A model generated the notes under the pieces. The model saw nothing but the letters and a program-made list of their open reading frames with translations, did not search any database and had not been told where the DNA came from. 64,000 bases of DNA from Planctellipticum variicoloris. Lineage in GTDB: Bacteria > Planctomycetota > Planctomycetia > Planctomycetales > Planctomycetaceae. A program made the position numbers and the translations under genes. Positions 15,601-23,257 of the stretch are shown here, one piece after another. Numbering within the stretch: the stretch's first letter is position 1; each line of letters begins with the position of its first letter. The DNA lies in contig NZ_CP130886.1 of assembly GCF_030622045.1 (NCBI RefSeq), positions 6,394,001-6,458,000 on the forward strand. Direction: 5' to 3'.

Positions 15601-17253
15601 GGGCTGGCGTGGTCGCTGGCCTGGGCCGGTGTCGCGGACTCTCCGAATCCGGAGCTGTTCGGCCCGGCGGTCGCCCGATTCGCCGCCCGGGCTCTGGAGA
15701 ACAAGCGCTTCGATGCGGCCAGGTTCTGGATTCGCAGGCTGAAGGATCAAGCTCCCGATCAAGTTTGTCTCAACGGGAAGACCGGGGGGCAACTGGCCGA
15801 GGCGTGGCTGGCCTCTGCGGACTTTGAGGCGGCGGGGGCCGAATCGCTCGCCTGGCCGTCCGGGGCCGCCGAGCTGCGGCGCGTGACGGGCCGGACGCCG
15901 CTGTTGCGGAGTCTGCGACTGCCGGTCGTTTCGATGAGCGAAGAGTCGCGAGGCTGGTCGTTTGAGCTCGCCCTGGAGGGGGGGGAACCGTACTTGAAGG
16001 CCCGCAATGGCAAGGGTGAGTCGCAATGGGCCGTCCTCGTCCCCCCTGCCGAGGAGACGATGCCGTTCGGGTTGAACTCACCGGATCAGGCTTTCGTGCG
16101 GATGCGCGGCGATTTTCTGGTGCTGGTGCTGGAGACGCATCTGGTTGCGTTCGATGTTTCCGGGCCGGGCGCTCCTCGCAAGCTCTGGGTGCATTCTCTG
16201 GCGCGTCGGCGGAGCGGAGACATCGGTCAGCGAGCCCGCGTCGTGCGGGTCAACCAGGGTCGGCAGATCCTGCGGAATTCGTCGGGGGATGTTCTGGGCG
16301 TGACGTCGGACGCGTTGATCTATGCGGCCGGGCGGGAGCTGGGGGCGTTGGACCTGCTGACGGGACGGCTGGAGTGGGTCCGGTACGACGTTCCGCCGTG
16401 GACTTCGTCGTTCGTGGATGACGAGCAGGTTCTGCTGCAGTCTCAGGAGTTTGCGGGGGCTCCGGATGGAGCGCCGCTGCAGGCCTTTCGAGTGGCGGAC
16501 GGCACGCCATTGGAGCAGCGCCGACTGCCGCGCGGGAACGTGCTCTGGTCCGCGGGGTGTCGGGTCCTGCTGCAGACGGTACAGCCGCCTCAAGATCAGC
16601 AACCGCAGGGTCAGAGCTGGCAACTGCTGAATCTGGCCAGCGGGAAGACGGAGTGGACCCGCGACCTGAAAGCGACGGGGCGGCCCTGGGTTCAGGAAAC
16701 GTCCGCGGAGATTCTCGTCGTCGATGCTTCGGGCGAGTTGACCGCTTGGGGACTGGATGATGGTCAGCCCCGCTGGAATCAGCAATTGCCGGTCAAGTTT
16801 GGCGCTGCGGAGATTCCGGTCCTGCTGGTCCAGCCGCATGGCGATCGCCTGCTGCTGTTGTGCGGCACGGATCTGCAGACGCAGGTCCGCGTGATTCCCG
16901 ACAGTCCGCATCAGCAGGTGCCGCTGGACGCCACCGCGATCATGCTCGACGCCGCGACGCACAACGTGCTGTGGCAGGCGTCGCTCGGCTGGAATTCTTA
17001 CGACCTGGGTCAGGCTCCCTGGTCTCCCGTGCTGGCGGCGGCGTCTCGCCAGTTCCAACTGGGCGGCAGCGTTCCGGGTCAGCGGCTGGCGATCGTGATC
17101 CTCGACAAGCGGGACGGGCGAAAGCTCTATGAATCCGGCGAGAACTCCGCCGCCTCTTACTTCTCGCTGAACTACGAGCCCGGCGCGCAGGATCTGACGC
17201 TGCAGATGATGAACTGGAGTTTCGAGATCCATTTCGACGACAAGTCGCCGTGA
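12688..17253 (+). CDS. Large secreted TPR and PQQ-like propeller protein (1,521 aa)
   Basis: A signal peptide (hydrophobic core VCRIGLVCVLGWTCCAPAAG) is followed by helical, TPR-like repeats to about residue 250. A PQQ/BamB-type propeller spans about 330-740 (IVYRTVNDVTAVDAATG, VVCVEPAGRMLRWLYEYES). A second helical region covers about 770-1130, and another propeller about 1180-1515 (LGALDLLTGRLEWVR, LVVDASGELTAWGLDDG). The protein is probably a periplasmic or surface scaffold; no catalytic residues are evident. The ATG at 12688 has GGAG upstream. The next gene starts 31 bases after the stop, so they form a likely operon. Confidence 0.8.
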   Translation: MSRLVCRIGLVCVLGWTCCAPAAGQLILRPQNGPEEPADPYLMPRHELLRAYDEAREQIDGKDYSEAIRNLQRILSEPEDYFLRSVRRGVFPPVKADDEPGLTTLKREARRLLAELPEEGRKSYELLYGISASDAFAEARQRDDLAGVEALVRASPMTEAGVAAQRWLADRAYDDGRFLAARRSYEQLAALPTSGELKAVLTARAAIAAWQGGERDQAVKLIRAAHAAAGGVPLKLAGREIAWFERPEQAAGWLQEVAPPVGSVRAPVATWSMSLGDATRNAVAAEVSPAGGEEWKVSTLAYVRPDAAPEMRERIRELLQRQIQAARDGLQADRVPAIPSARPLVVGDRIVYRTVNDVTAVDAATGGLAWRGALENPDVRQAVRTLGVDFDAQALDDLGGMFEGVLKSQSFENGAAGVLSSDGRFVYALEEPQFVSTGNVGNLRVTTDQLVNRLVAYELGGGRIAWEIGGTRSQHDPQFTGSWFLGAPLPVDDLLYVLSESSGEILLLCLASNEQGVELKWSQGLMRPDPLQEIGTHPFRRWTDLSPSGAEGLLVCPTSAGAVVCVEPAGRMLRWLYEYESEIRVGMRREAPDQPFAPRGAVVPGGRVGPADRWQDETVLIAGNRVILTPRDSALLHCVDLDRGELVWSRPREDGLYVGAVQEGLVLVVGRSSVWTVRLEDGSEAWAEPLPVPMPSGRGLNLGDRYLLPLSTGELLTLDVRTGRVLARSRLAGEALPGNLAAGEGRLVSLSAGEIAAFAPLAELEQQIATGLRHEPPDAGALARRGELRLHRGDTAGGVQDLRESLAARPDQQVKSVLAGVMLEAIRTDFERNRGLAAEIEALTAPGPQRDQFLRVLAENLERGGEGLEALRAYLRLAQNSGFEERLESLTPDWMVRGHRVVRGRIQTLLAGLSAGDQVIARGEIQDLLRAAAAQERDPAELQRWLRLLGDLPEASPFRLQAAEALSSETQGLAWSLAWAGVADSPNPELFGPAVARFAARALENKRFDAARFWIRRLKDQAPDQVCLNGKTGGQLAEAWLASADFEAAGAESLAWPSGAAELRRVTGRTPLLRSLRLPVVSMSEESRGWSFELALEGGEPYLKARNGKGESQWAVLVPPAEETMPFGLNSPDQAFVRMRGDFLVLVLETHLVAFDVSGPGAPRKLWVHSLARRRSGDIGQRARVVRVNQGRQILRNSSGDVLGVTSDALIYAAGRELGALDLLTGRLEWVRYDVPPWTSSFVDDEQVLLQSQEFAGAPDGAPLQAFRVADGTPLEQRRLPRGNVLWSAGCRVLLQTVQPPQDQQPQGQSWQLLNLASGKTEWTRDLKATGRPWVQETSAEILVVDASGELTAWGLDDGQPRWNQQLPVKFGAAEIPVLLVQPHGDRLLLLCGTDLQTQVRVIPDSPHQQVPLDATAIMLDAATHNVLWQASLGWNSYDLGQAPWSPVLAAASRQFQLGGSVPGQRLAIVILDKRDGRKLYESGENSAASYFSLNYEPGAQDLTLQMMNWSFEIHFDDKSP

Positions 17254-17284
17254 GTCGTTTCTCCACGGGCAGGAGGCGGTTACT

Positions 17285-19759
17285 TTGCGCGGGATGCTCG
17301 CGGACGTTCTGATTCAGATCCGGCGGCTGCGCCTCGACCGGCGAAGCTGGGGCCAGGTCGTGCTGGTCGCAACTCTGGCGGGCTGCGGCGCCCCAGAGGA
17401 GAAGACTCTCGACGAGTCTGCCCAGGCGGTTGCGCCTGCCGACGATCCAACGCCTCCCGTGACCAATCCGCGCGATCAGGCGTTGCCGGCGGGGAGCGTC
17501 ACCGCACTGCGCGTTCTGACCGCAGAACCCGGCTGGACCGTTTTCGTGAACGGCATCGAGGCCGTAGCGGCCGAAGATCAACCGCTGGTCACGCCTTGCG
17601 TGGTGCATCTGCCCGACGGCGCCTGGCGCATCACGGTCTCTCGCGCGGGGGCCGCGGATCAATCGGAGCGGGCGCTGACGCCGGAGATCCGCGAGGTGCA
17701 GTTCGATTCCGGCCTGCCTGTCCCGGAAGGGCAGGTCCCCGCCGTCGAGGCGCCGCTGAGCAGGCTGGCGCCGGGCGAATCGACGCCGCTGGCATCGCTC
17801 AATTCGCCGGCGCGCGACGCCGACCCGTTCGTCTCGGTCGACGGCCTGACGATCGCGTTCGCCAGCGACCGCCCTGCAGGCCGTGCGATCTACGTCGCGA
17901 CGCGCCCGGGACCGGGACATCATTTCGACGCGCCGCGGCAGGTGGCGCTGTCCCGCGGGGCGGATCGAGCGGCGAGTCCGTCGCTGTCGGCGGATGGTCT
18001 GCTGCTGGCGTATCTGCTTCCGGAGCGGTCGCGCGTCTGGGGACTGCAGCGCAGGGATCTTGCCGGAGAGTTCGGGGACCGCAAGCCCCTCGTGTTTGAC
18101 GATCAGAGCCGGGCGGTCTGGCGGAGCGCTCAGTTGTCCGGGGACGGGCTGAGAATCTACTGGACGGCGGACGGCGACGGGACGCCTGCGGGATTCACGG
18201 CGAGCCGCAAGGCGGTCGAGAAATCCTTCGGCAAACCAATGGGATACGATCTGCCGGGGGCGCATGCCTGCCTGTCACCCGACGCCCTGCGGCAATACAC
18301 GTTTGACGGACGCGAGGTTCACCGGCGCCGTCGCGGTTCGCTCAGGCAGTCGTTTGGAGAACCGGAATCGATCGCCGAAGTCGAGCTGCCGGTCCCGCTG
18401 GCGGACGCCGGCGCACGCTCGTGGTGGGTCAGCGAGGACGAACAGTGGCTGTTCTGGACTGGCCAGGGAGCTGCGGAAGATCTGTTCGTTACGCGGCTGC
18501 GCAGGGGACCCGGCTGGGGTCGGACGTGGCACGGCGACCCACTGGTCCTGAAGCCCGCGGTGGCGGCGACGGAAGCGAAGCCGGTCGACGTTCCGGCCCC
18601 CGTCGATCCCCGTTCGCTGCCGCTGCCGTATACGCGGCATTGGCGCGAGCTGGAAAAGCTCATCGCAGCCCGCCAGTTTCCGGCGGCGCAAAAGCTGGTG
18701 CGAAGCTCCCTGGAGCAGCGGGAACTGGCGGGCGAGCGCGATCTGCTGCAGCGGGATCTTGCGGCGATCACTCTGATTCGCGAATTCTGGGCCGGGGTGC
18801 TGGAGAGTCTGTCCAGGCTGAAGCCTGGCGACGAAGTCCCGTACGGAACGACGAGGGTCGAATTCGTCCGCTTTGAGAATCAGAGACTGGTGCTGAAGAC
18901 AAAGACCTCCGAGCTGGCCAAGCCCCTTTCGGAACTTCCGCCGGCGGAAGTGGTGGAGCTGTACCTGCTGAGCCGCCCGGAGCCAACGCCGCAGGATGCT
19001 CTGCGGATCGGCGTCTATCTCTCCTTCACGCCCCGCCGGTACGAGAAGGTCGCGTCGAGCCGGCTGGCGGCGGCGGGTGATGAAGGCAGCCAGTTCCGCG
19101 AGGAGTGGTTCGCCCGGCTGGTGCGGCAGGGGGGGGCCGAGTTCGACCGCGGAAACCTGGCGGAGGGGACGGCCTTCGTGGATGAAGTCCTGCAGCACGG
19201 ATCGGGAACCGCGGCGCACGCGACGGCCGGGAAGCTGAAAGCGGGCCTGTACGACCGGCTGTCGTGGGAGCTGCGGGGGAATCGGAAGTGGGGGCGTGAC
19301 AAGGAGGGCGAACTGCGGGCGGAGGCCGGACGATTCGAGAGGTCCTATGCGGTCTCGCGGGAGATGTACGGGGACTTCGAGCTGAGCTGCGAGTGGCAGG
19401 TGACCGGGGCGACGGGGCAGGGGGGGATCTACTTTCGCTATCCGGGGCAGGGGGATCCGTTCAAGACCGGGTTCAAGATCCAGCTCGCATCCGATGCGGG
19501 CAAGGGTGTGGATCAGTACTCGACGGGGTCGCTGTTCGGTCAGGAAGCGCCGCTGACGAACGCCTCACAGGCCGCGGGACAGTGGAACACGCTGAAGCTG
19601 CGGGTCGTGGGTGAGGACGTGACGGCGACGATCAATGAAGTGGTCGTGCTGAAGGCGAAGGCAATCAGCGAGACGGCGGCGTTGACGGGGCATGTGGCGC
19701 TGGATGGAGTTGCCGGGGGGATCAACTACCGCCGGGTGCTGATAGTGCCGCTGAAGTAG
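17285..19759 (+). CDS. Lipoprotein-like PD40/TolB propeller with C-terminal DUF1080 domain
   Basis: The 824-residue product has a hydrophobic N terminus ending VLVATLAGCGAPEE, with a lipobox-like LAGC. A PEGA-like segment follows (GWTVFVNGIEA). PD40/TolB-type repeats then appear (DADPFVSVDGLTIAFASDRP, ASPSLSADGLLLAYLLP, SAQLSGDGLRIYWTAD). After a helical middle, the last 170 or so residues form a DUF1080 (3-keto-disaccharide hydrolase-like) sandwich: GDFELSCEWQVTG, GQGGIYFRYPG, GQWNTLKLRVVG. TTG 17285 is chosen because AGGAGG lies 8 bases before it; ATG 17294 is the alternative. Confidence 0.75.
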   Translation: MRGMLADVLIQIRRLRLDRRSWGQVVLVATLAGCGAPEEKTLDESAQAVAPADDPTPPVTNPRDQALPAGSVTALRVLTAEPGWTVFVNGIEAVAAEDQPLVTPCVVHLPDGAWRITVSRAGAADQSERALTPEIREVQFDSGLPVPEGQVPAVEAPLSRLAPGESTPLASLNSPARDADPFVSVDGLTIAFASDRPAGRAIYVATRPGPGHHFDAPRQVALSRGADRAASPSLSADGLLLAYLLPERSRVWGLQRRDLAGEFGDRKPLVFDDQSRAVWRSAQLSGDGLRIYWTADGDGTPAGFTASRKAVEKSFGKPMGYDLPGAHACLSPDALRQYTFDGREVHRRRRGSLRQSFGEPESIAEVELPVPLADAGARSWWVSEDEQWLFWTGQGAAEDLFVTRLRRGPGWGRTWHGDPLVLKPAVAATEAKPVDVPAPVDPRSLPLPYTRHWRELEKLIAARQFPAAQKLVRSSLEQRELAGERDLLQRDLAAITLIREFWAGVLESLSRLKPGDEVPYGTTRVEFVRFENQRLVLKTKTSELAKPLSELPPAEVVELYLLSRPEPTPQDALRIGVYLSFTPRRYEKVASSRLAAAGDEGSQFREEWFARLVRQGGAEFDRGNLAEGTAFVDEVLQHGSGTAAHATAGKLKAGLYDRLSWELRGNRKWGRDKEGELRAEAGRFERSYAVSREMYGDFELSCEWQVTGATGQGGIYFRYPGQGDPFKTGFKIQLASDAGKGVDQYSTGSLFGQEAPLTNASQAAGQWNTLKLRVVGEDVTATINEVVVLKAKAISETAALTGHVALDGVAGGINYRRVLIVPLK

Positions 19760-19965
19760 GGGCGGCTGGGCTGGCCGATGGTCGATCGCACAGAAGTTCT
19801 CGCGCTGAGGCGCAGAGCGGACCGGGAAGACATCCCACAGGAGCTCCAGACGGGGGCGTGGTCCAGCCAGTGAATTCAGTCCGCGCAACTTCGCGTTGAC
19901 CGCCTCATTCACGCCCCGTACCGTGCGGGCATGCACGTTGCCGTTCCCCCCCAGGAGACACAACT

Positions 19966-20436
19966 ATGGTGCCCGAAGAGATTCGACGGAAGCGGGACGC
20001 GCTGGCGGGCGCACCAGACCAAGTCAACTGGTGCGATGACGATGACCTCAATGGCGAAAACATGGAAGGCGCTGGCCCCGGCGGGTGGCTGAACGTCTTC
20101 GGCTGGTACGTTGTCGGCACAATCGGCGGCAGCGGCAATGCGATCGTCGTAGGAGTCGATGATCCGGCGGTCTATTACGCCGGTCATGATTGGTATGGGG
20201 GCGACGACGTCGTCAACTTTCAGGACTTCGGGGGGAGTGGAGCGCATCTGGTGTCCTCCACCTTCAGGAATTGGGATGGTACGGAGCGAGTTGTGGAGCG
20301 TCTGAAGGCCGAGTGGGTGGAGGTCCCCTACACGGCCGAGGGCGTGCGGCAGTCGCTCTTTCCGCTCGCGTCATCGATCGACGACTTCCGCGAGAGGGCG
20401 GAGGAGATTGGCGCGCTCATCGACAAGATCGACTGA
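19966..20436 (+). CDS. SMI1/KNR4 (SUKH)-like small protein
   Basis: The 156-residue cytosolic protein has GGWLNVFGWYVVGTIGGSG, NAIVVGVDDPAVYYAGHDW and DDVVNFQDFGGSGAHL. This alternation of a hydrophobic strand with a PAVYYAGHDW-type segment is reminiscent of SUKH superfamily proteins, which often serve as immunity proteins to secreted toxins. No toxin gene is next to it. AGGAG stands 8 bases before the ATG. The assignment is by pattern only. Confidence 0.6.
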   Translation: MVPEEIRRKRDALAGAPDQVNWCDDDDLNGENMEGAGPGGWLNVFGWYVVGTIGGSGNAIVVGVDDPAVYYAGHDWYGGDDVVNFQDFGGSGAHLVSSTFRNWDGTERVVERLKAEWVEVPYTAEGVRQSLFPLASSIDDFRERAEEIGALIDKID

Positions 20437-20565
20437 GCGATTCCAGACTGGGCGACTGCCCGGGATGGACGGCGTGGCCCGTTGGGCCGGCGTTGCTTTC
20501 CGACGAGCGTTCCCGCGTGGCGGGGTAAGGATGCTTCAGCATTCCTCCGGGATGGCGGAGAAGAT

Positions 20566-20588
20566 GCCCCCGGCCGCGGGACGGGGGC
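20566..20588. terminator. Hairpin between convergent genes
   Basis: GCCCCCG (20566-20572) pairs with CGGGGGC (20582-20588). It lies between the convergent SUKH-like and esterase genes. No clear U-tract follows on either strand, so termination is only likely. Confidence 0.4.
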
Positions 20589-20598
20589 TAAGAGGGCT

Positions 20599-21489
20599 CT
20601 ACTTCGTGTCGCGCCAGAGCCAGCGGAGGGAGTCGGGGAGGATCGCGCCGCCGTGCTTGCCGTTGTGGCCGCCGTCGCCGTAGTCGAACCGGTAGTCGTA
20701 CTTGGCAAACTTGAGCGACGCCGCCATCTGCTGATTGGCCAAGGGCCAGTTACCGTGGAGGTTGTCGAGGTCGTTTGAGCCCTCCTGCAGGAAGATGCGG
20801 AGCGGCTTGGGGTCGGTCTTGCGGATCAGAGCGGGGTAGACGTGGCCGCCGCGGATGTTCGTGAAGCTGCCGACGTGGCTCAGGACTTTGCGGAACGAAT
20901 CGGGGCGCTCCCAGGCGACGGTGAAGGCGCAGATCCCCCCCGAGCTGATGCCACCGATGGCCCGCAGATCGGGGTTGTCGGTGACGCGGAAATTGTGTCG
21001 CTCCTGCAGACCGGGGAGGACTTCTTCAATCAGAAAGCGGGCGTATTCGCCGCCGAGGCTGTCGTACTCGAAGCTGCGATTGCTGCGCGGCTTCTGGTCG
21101 GGCTGAGCGGCGGGGATCTGGCCCGGGTTGAGGAACACGCCGATTGTGACCGGCATCTCCTGTTTGTGGATCAGATTGTCGAAGACGACCGGGACGCGGA
21201 ACTGGCCCTTGGGATTCTGGTAGTTGCCGCCGTCCTGGAAGACCATCAGGGCGGCGGGCTGCGAACCGTCATACTGGGCGGGGAGGTAGATCCAGTAGTC
21301 CCGTTCGGTTCCCGGATAGGTCTTCTCGCTGACCCACTGGCCCTGGACGATTTTCCCTGTGGGAACGCCGGCCTGCGGTTCGGAATCGGGACCGAGCTTG
21401 TAGTCGTCGGCCGCGCGGGCAAGGTCGATCCCCGTTCCCAGGGCGAGGGACAGGAGCGTGATTGCAAAGGTGAGCAAAGTCCGCGGCAT
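20599..21489 (-). CDS. Secreted esterase, Fes/IroE-like alpha/beta hydrolase
   Basis: The 296-residue protein has a signal peptide ([14 protein letters not shown], cleavage near ARA-AD). Its alpha/beta-hydrolase fold is of the enterochelin-esterase type. The oxyanion region [20 protein letters not shown] is followed by the nucleophile Ser182 in GGISSGG. The acid is likely Asp240 or Asp242 in GSNDLDN, and His275 sits in [10 protein letters not shown]. The family includes siderophore esterases and feruloyl/acetyl xylan-type esterases, so the substrate is open. Length is normal. It is transcribed divergently from the cyanophycinase gene. Confidence 0.85.
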   Translation of the reverse strand: MPRTLLTFAITLLSLALGTGIDLARAADDYKLGPDSEPQAGVPTGKIVQGQWVSEKTYPGTERDYWIYLPAQYDGSQPAALMVFQDGGNYQNPKGQFRVPVVFDNLIHKQEMPVTIGVFLNPGQIPAAQPDQKPRSNRSFEYDSLGGEYARFLIEEVLPGLQERHNFRVTDNPDLRAIGGISSGGICAFTVAWERPDSFRKVLSHVGSFTNIRGGHVYPALIRKTDPKPLRIFLQEGSNDLDNLHGNWPLANQQMAASLKFAKYDYRFDYGDGGHNGKHGGAILPDSLRWLWRDTK

Positions 21490-21757
21490 GGCAGGCGTCT
21501 CCGAAGTTTCGCGCAGGCGAGGCAGGCAACTTCGGACAGCGTAAGCCGGGCAGGGAGCGGGAGCAACCGCGGCGGCGGCGCCGAGCTGGAGGGGACTTCT
21601 GTCGCTGAATCGTGGACTTCATTCGCTTCGGTGAATCCCGATGCATCCAGCCCCCCTTACGTGTCTGCTATCGTTGCGGAATCTGGCATTGTCGACGTCG
21701 GTCGCACGTGGTGGAATCTCGGTACAAGGAAGTTCTGCGTTTGCTCAAGGTGCTCCT

Positions 21758-22639
21758 ATGCGACTGACCGGCTGGGTGATTCTGTGGCTCGGGTGCTGCG
21801 CGGTTCCGTTGCTGGCGGCGGACATTGTGGATGCCCCCGAGGAGAATGTCTTCGGTCTCCCGAATGCCGCCATGGAACGGGGCGGGACGCTCGTGCTGCA
21901 CGGGGGCGGCGAGCATATCGACGACGTCTGCAACGAGTTCGTGCGGATTGCCGGGGGCAAGCAGGCCCGGCTGGTGCTGATTCCCTCGGCCTATCCATTC
22001 GACGACGATGAGAGCTACACGGATGCGTACGAAGGCTGGATGAACTACGACGTGACGTCGTTCGACTTCCTGCATACCGACGATCCCGATGAAGCAGACG
22101 ATCCCGAGTTCTGCAAGATTCTGGAGGTCGCGACCGGCGTCTGGATCGGCGGCGGCGCTCAGGCGCGGCTGACGTATCGTTATGGGGGGCGACGAGTCGA
22201 GCAGCTTCTGCGGACGGTGCTGGAGCGAGGCGGGGCGGTCGGTGGGACGTCGGCGGGGGCGTCGGTCGTCTCGGGACTGATGATCCGGGACGGTTCCGCG
22301 ACGCTGGCCGCCACCGATCGCGGCTTCGGGCTCGCTCAGCGGCTGGTCGTCGATCAGCACTTCTCGGAGCGCGGGCGGTTTCCCCGGCTGCTGGGGGTAT
22401 TGGAAGGCCACCCGCGGTACTTCGGTATCGGCCTGGATGAAGACACGGGGATCGTACTCAGCGGCAATGAATTGCGGGTGATCGGCAAAGGCCGGGTCGC
22501 CGTTTGCGTGGGACCGACGACGACACGGGGCGGGGTGACGGTCCATCGTCTGGAAGACGGCGAAGAGGCCGAGCTGGTGATCAGCCGGCCGAGTGCGCGG
22601 CGAGTGACGTTCGATTTGAAGCGCGGGCAGGGGAAGTAG
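21758..22639 (+). CDS. Cyanophycinase-like peptidase (family S51), exported
   Basis: This 293-residue protein has an N-terminal signal (LTGWVILWLGCCAVPLLAAD) and the S51 core. LVLHGGGEHIDD is followed by LVLIPSAYPF and GVWIGGGAQARL. The nucleophile is Ser165 in GGTSAGAS, then ATDRGFGLAQRLVVDQHFSERGR and GIGLDEDTGIVL. Known relatives hydrolyse the beta-Asp-Arg polymer cyanophycin or act on isoaspartyl peptides. No cyanophycin synthetase is in the window. The ATG at 21758 is preceded by AAGGTG. Confidence 0.88.
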   Translation: MRLTGWVILWLGCCAVPLLAADIVDAPEENVFGLPNAAMERGGTLVLHGGGEHIDDVCNEFVRIAGGKQARLVLIPSAYPFDDDESYTDAYEGWMNYDVTSFDFLHTDDPDEADDPEFCKILEVATGVWIGGGAQARLTYRYGGRRVEQLLRTVLERGGAVGGTSAGASVVSGLMIRDGSATLAATDRGFGLAQRLVVDQHFSERGRFPRLLGVLEGHPRYFGIGLDEDTGIVLSGNELRVIGKGRVAVCVGPTTTRGGVTVHRLEDGEEAELVISRPSARRVTFDLKRGQGK

Positions 22640-22650
22640 CGTCCGGGCGA

Positions 22651-22686
22651 AAATGACGAATGTCGAAGGCGGAATGTCGAATGAGC
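22651..22686. repeat. Dispersed repeat (GAATGTCGAAGGCGGAATG type), copy 1
   Basis: GACGAATGTCGAAGGCGGAATG and the following bases recur in near-identical form at 55584-55620, both in intergenic DNA. Confidence 0.5.
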
Positions 22687-22704
22687 GTTCTGCGTCGCAC
22701 GGGC

Positions 22705-22731
22705 TCGCCCAGGGCTTACGCCGCTGGGCGA
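22705..22731. repeat. Intergenic hairpin
   Basis: TCGCCCAG (22705-22712) pairs with CTGGGCGA (22724-22731) around a GGCTTACGCCG loop. It may help end the cyanophycinase transcript or be a REP-like unit. Confidence 0.5.
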
Positions 22732-22827
22732 CATTCGTCCGCCCCGTCGAGGGCTTTGGACCTCTGCGAGTTCGAGGCCTGTGGGGCAGAGGGACGTGTC
22801 GGCGTCCCCTTTTTCCGGGAAATCCTC

Positions 22828-22855
22828 TTGACCACGTCAATCCGCCGCATACTAT
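22828..22855 (+). promoter_or_regulatory. Predicted sigma-70-type promoter for the padR operon
   Basis: TTGACC (22828-22833), a 16-base spacer and TACTAT (22850-22855) lie 40 bases upstream of the PadR start. Confidence 0.55.
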
Positions 22856-22858
22856 GCT

Positions 22859-22871
22859 ACACAGAGTGTGT
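22859..22871 (+). promoter_or_regulatory. Candidate PadR operator
   Basis: ACACA-GAG-TGTGT is a 13-base dyad just after the -10 box, where the transcript should start. PadR proteins commonly repress their own operon by binding dyads at this position, so autoregulation is plausible. Confidence 0.4.
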
Positions 22872-22894
22872 GTGGCCGTGTAGGGAGCGGGATC

Positions 22895-23257
22895 ATGCGG
22901 ATCGAGCGGGAACTGATGCGGGGGGCCGGGCCGCTGGCGGTCTTGAAGCTGCTGGAAGACGGTCCAAAGTATGGGTACGAGCTGGTCGATCTGCTGGCGA
23001 CGCGGACTGCGGGGGTGCTGGAGATGGGGCAGTCGACGCTGTATCCCCTGCTCTACAACCTGGAGTCGCAGACGCTGGTCGAATCGTACGAGGCGGCGGC
23101 CCCGAACGGACGCAACCGGCGGTATTACCGGCTGACGGCGAAGGGCCAGCAGCGGCTGGCGCGGGATGTCGAGCAGTGGCAGAACGTCTGCAAGGCGATG
23201 ACGCAACTCGGCGTCCTGACGACACAGCGGCTGAACTGGGAAGGGGGGCTCGCATGA
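22895..23257 (+). CDS. PadR-family transcriptional regulator
   Basis: The 120-residue winged-helix protein has the PadR N-terminal pattern. LAVLKLLEDGPKYGYELVDLL is followed by MGQSTLYPLLYNLES and NRRYYRLTAKGQQRL. It probably binds DNA as a dimer and responds to a ligand or an envelope signal. The ATG at 22895 has AGGGAGCGGG upstream. Its stop overlaps the next start as ATGA, so the two genes are translationally coupled. Across bacteria PadR genes are often paired with a membrane protein gene, as here. Confidence 0.92.
   Translation: MRIERELMRGAGPLAVLKLLEDGPKYGYELVDLLATRTAGVLEMGQSTLYPLLYNLESQTLVESYEAAAPNGRNRRYYRLTAKGQQRLARDVEQWQNVCKAMTQLGVLTTQRLNWEGGLA

Noticed and set aside
22660-23253. 198-codon upstream extension of the 783-aa membrane protein
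   Set aside because: It runs through intergenic repeats, the promoter and the padR gene in another frame. The ATGA overlap at 23254 marks the real start.
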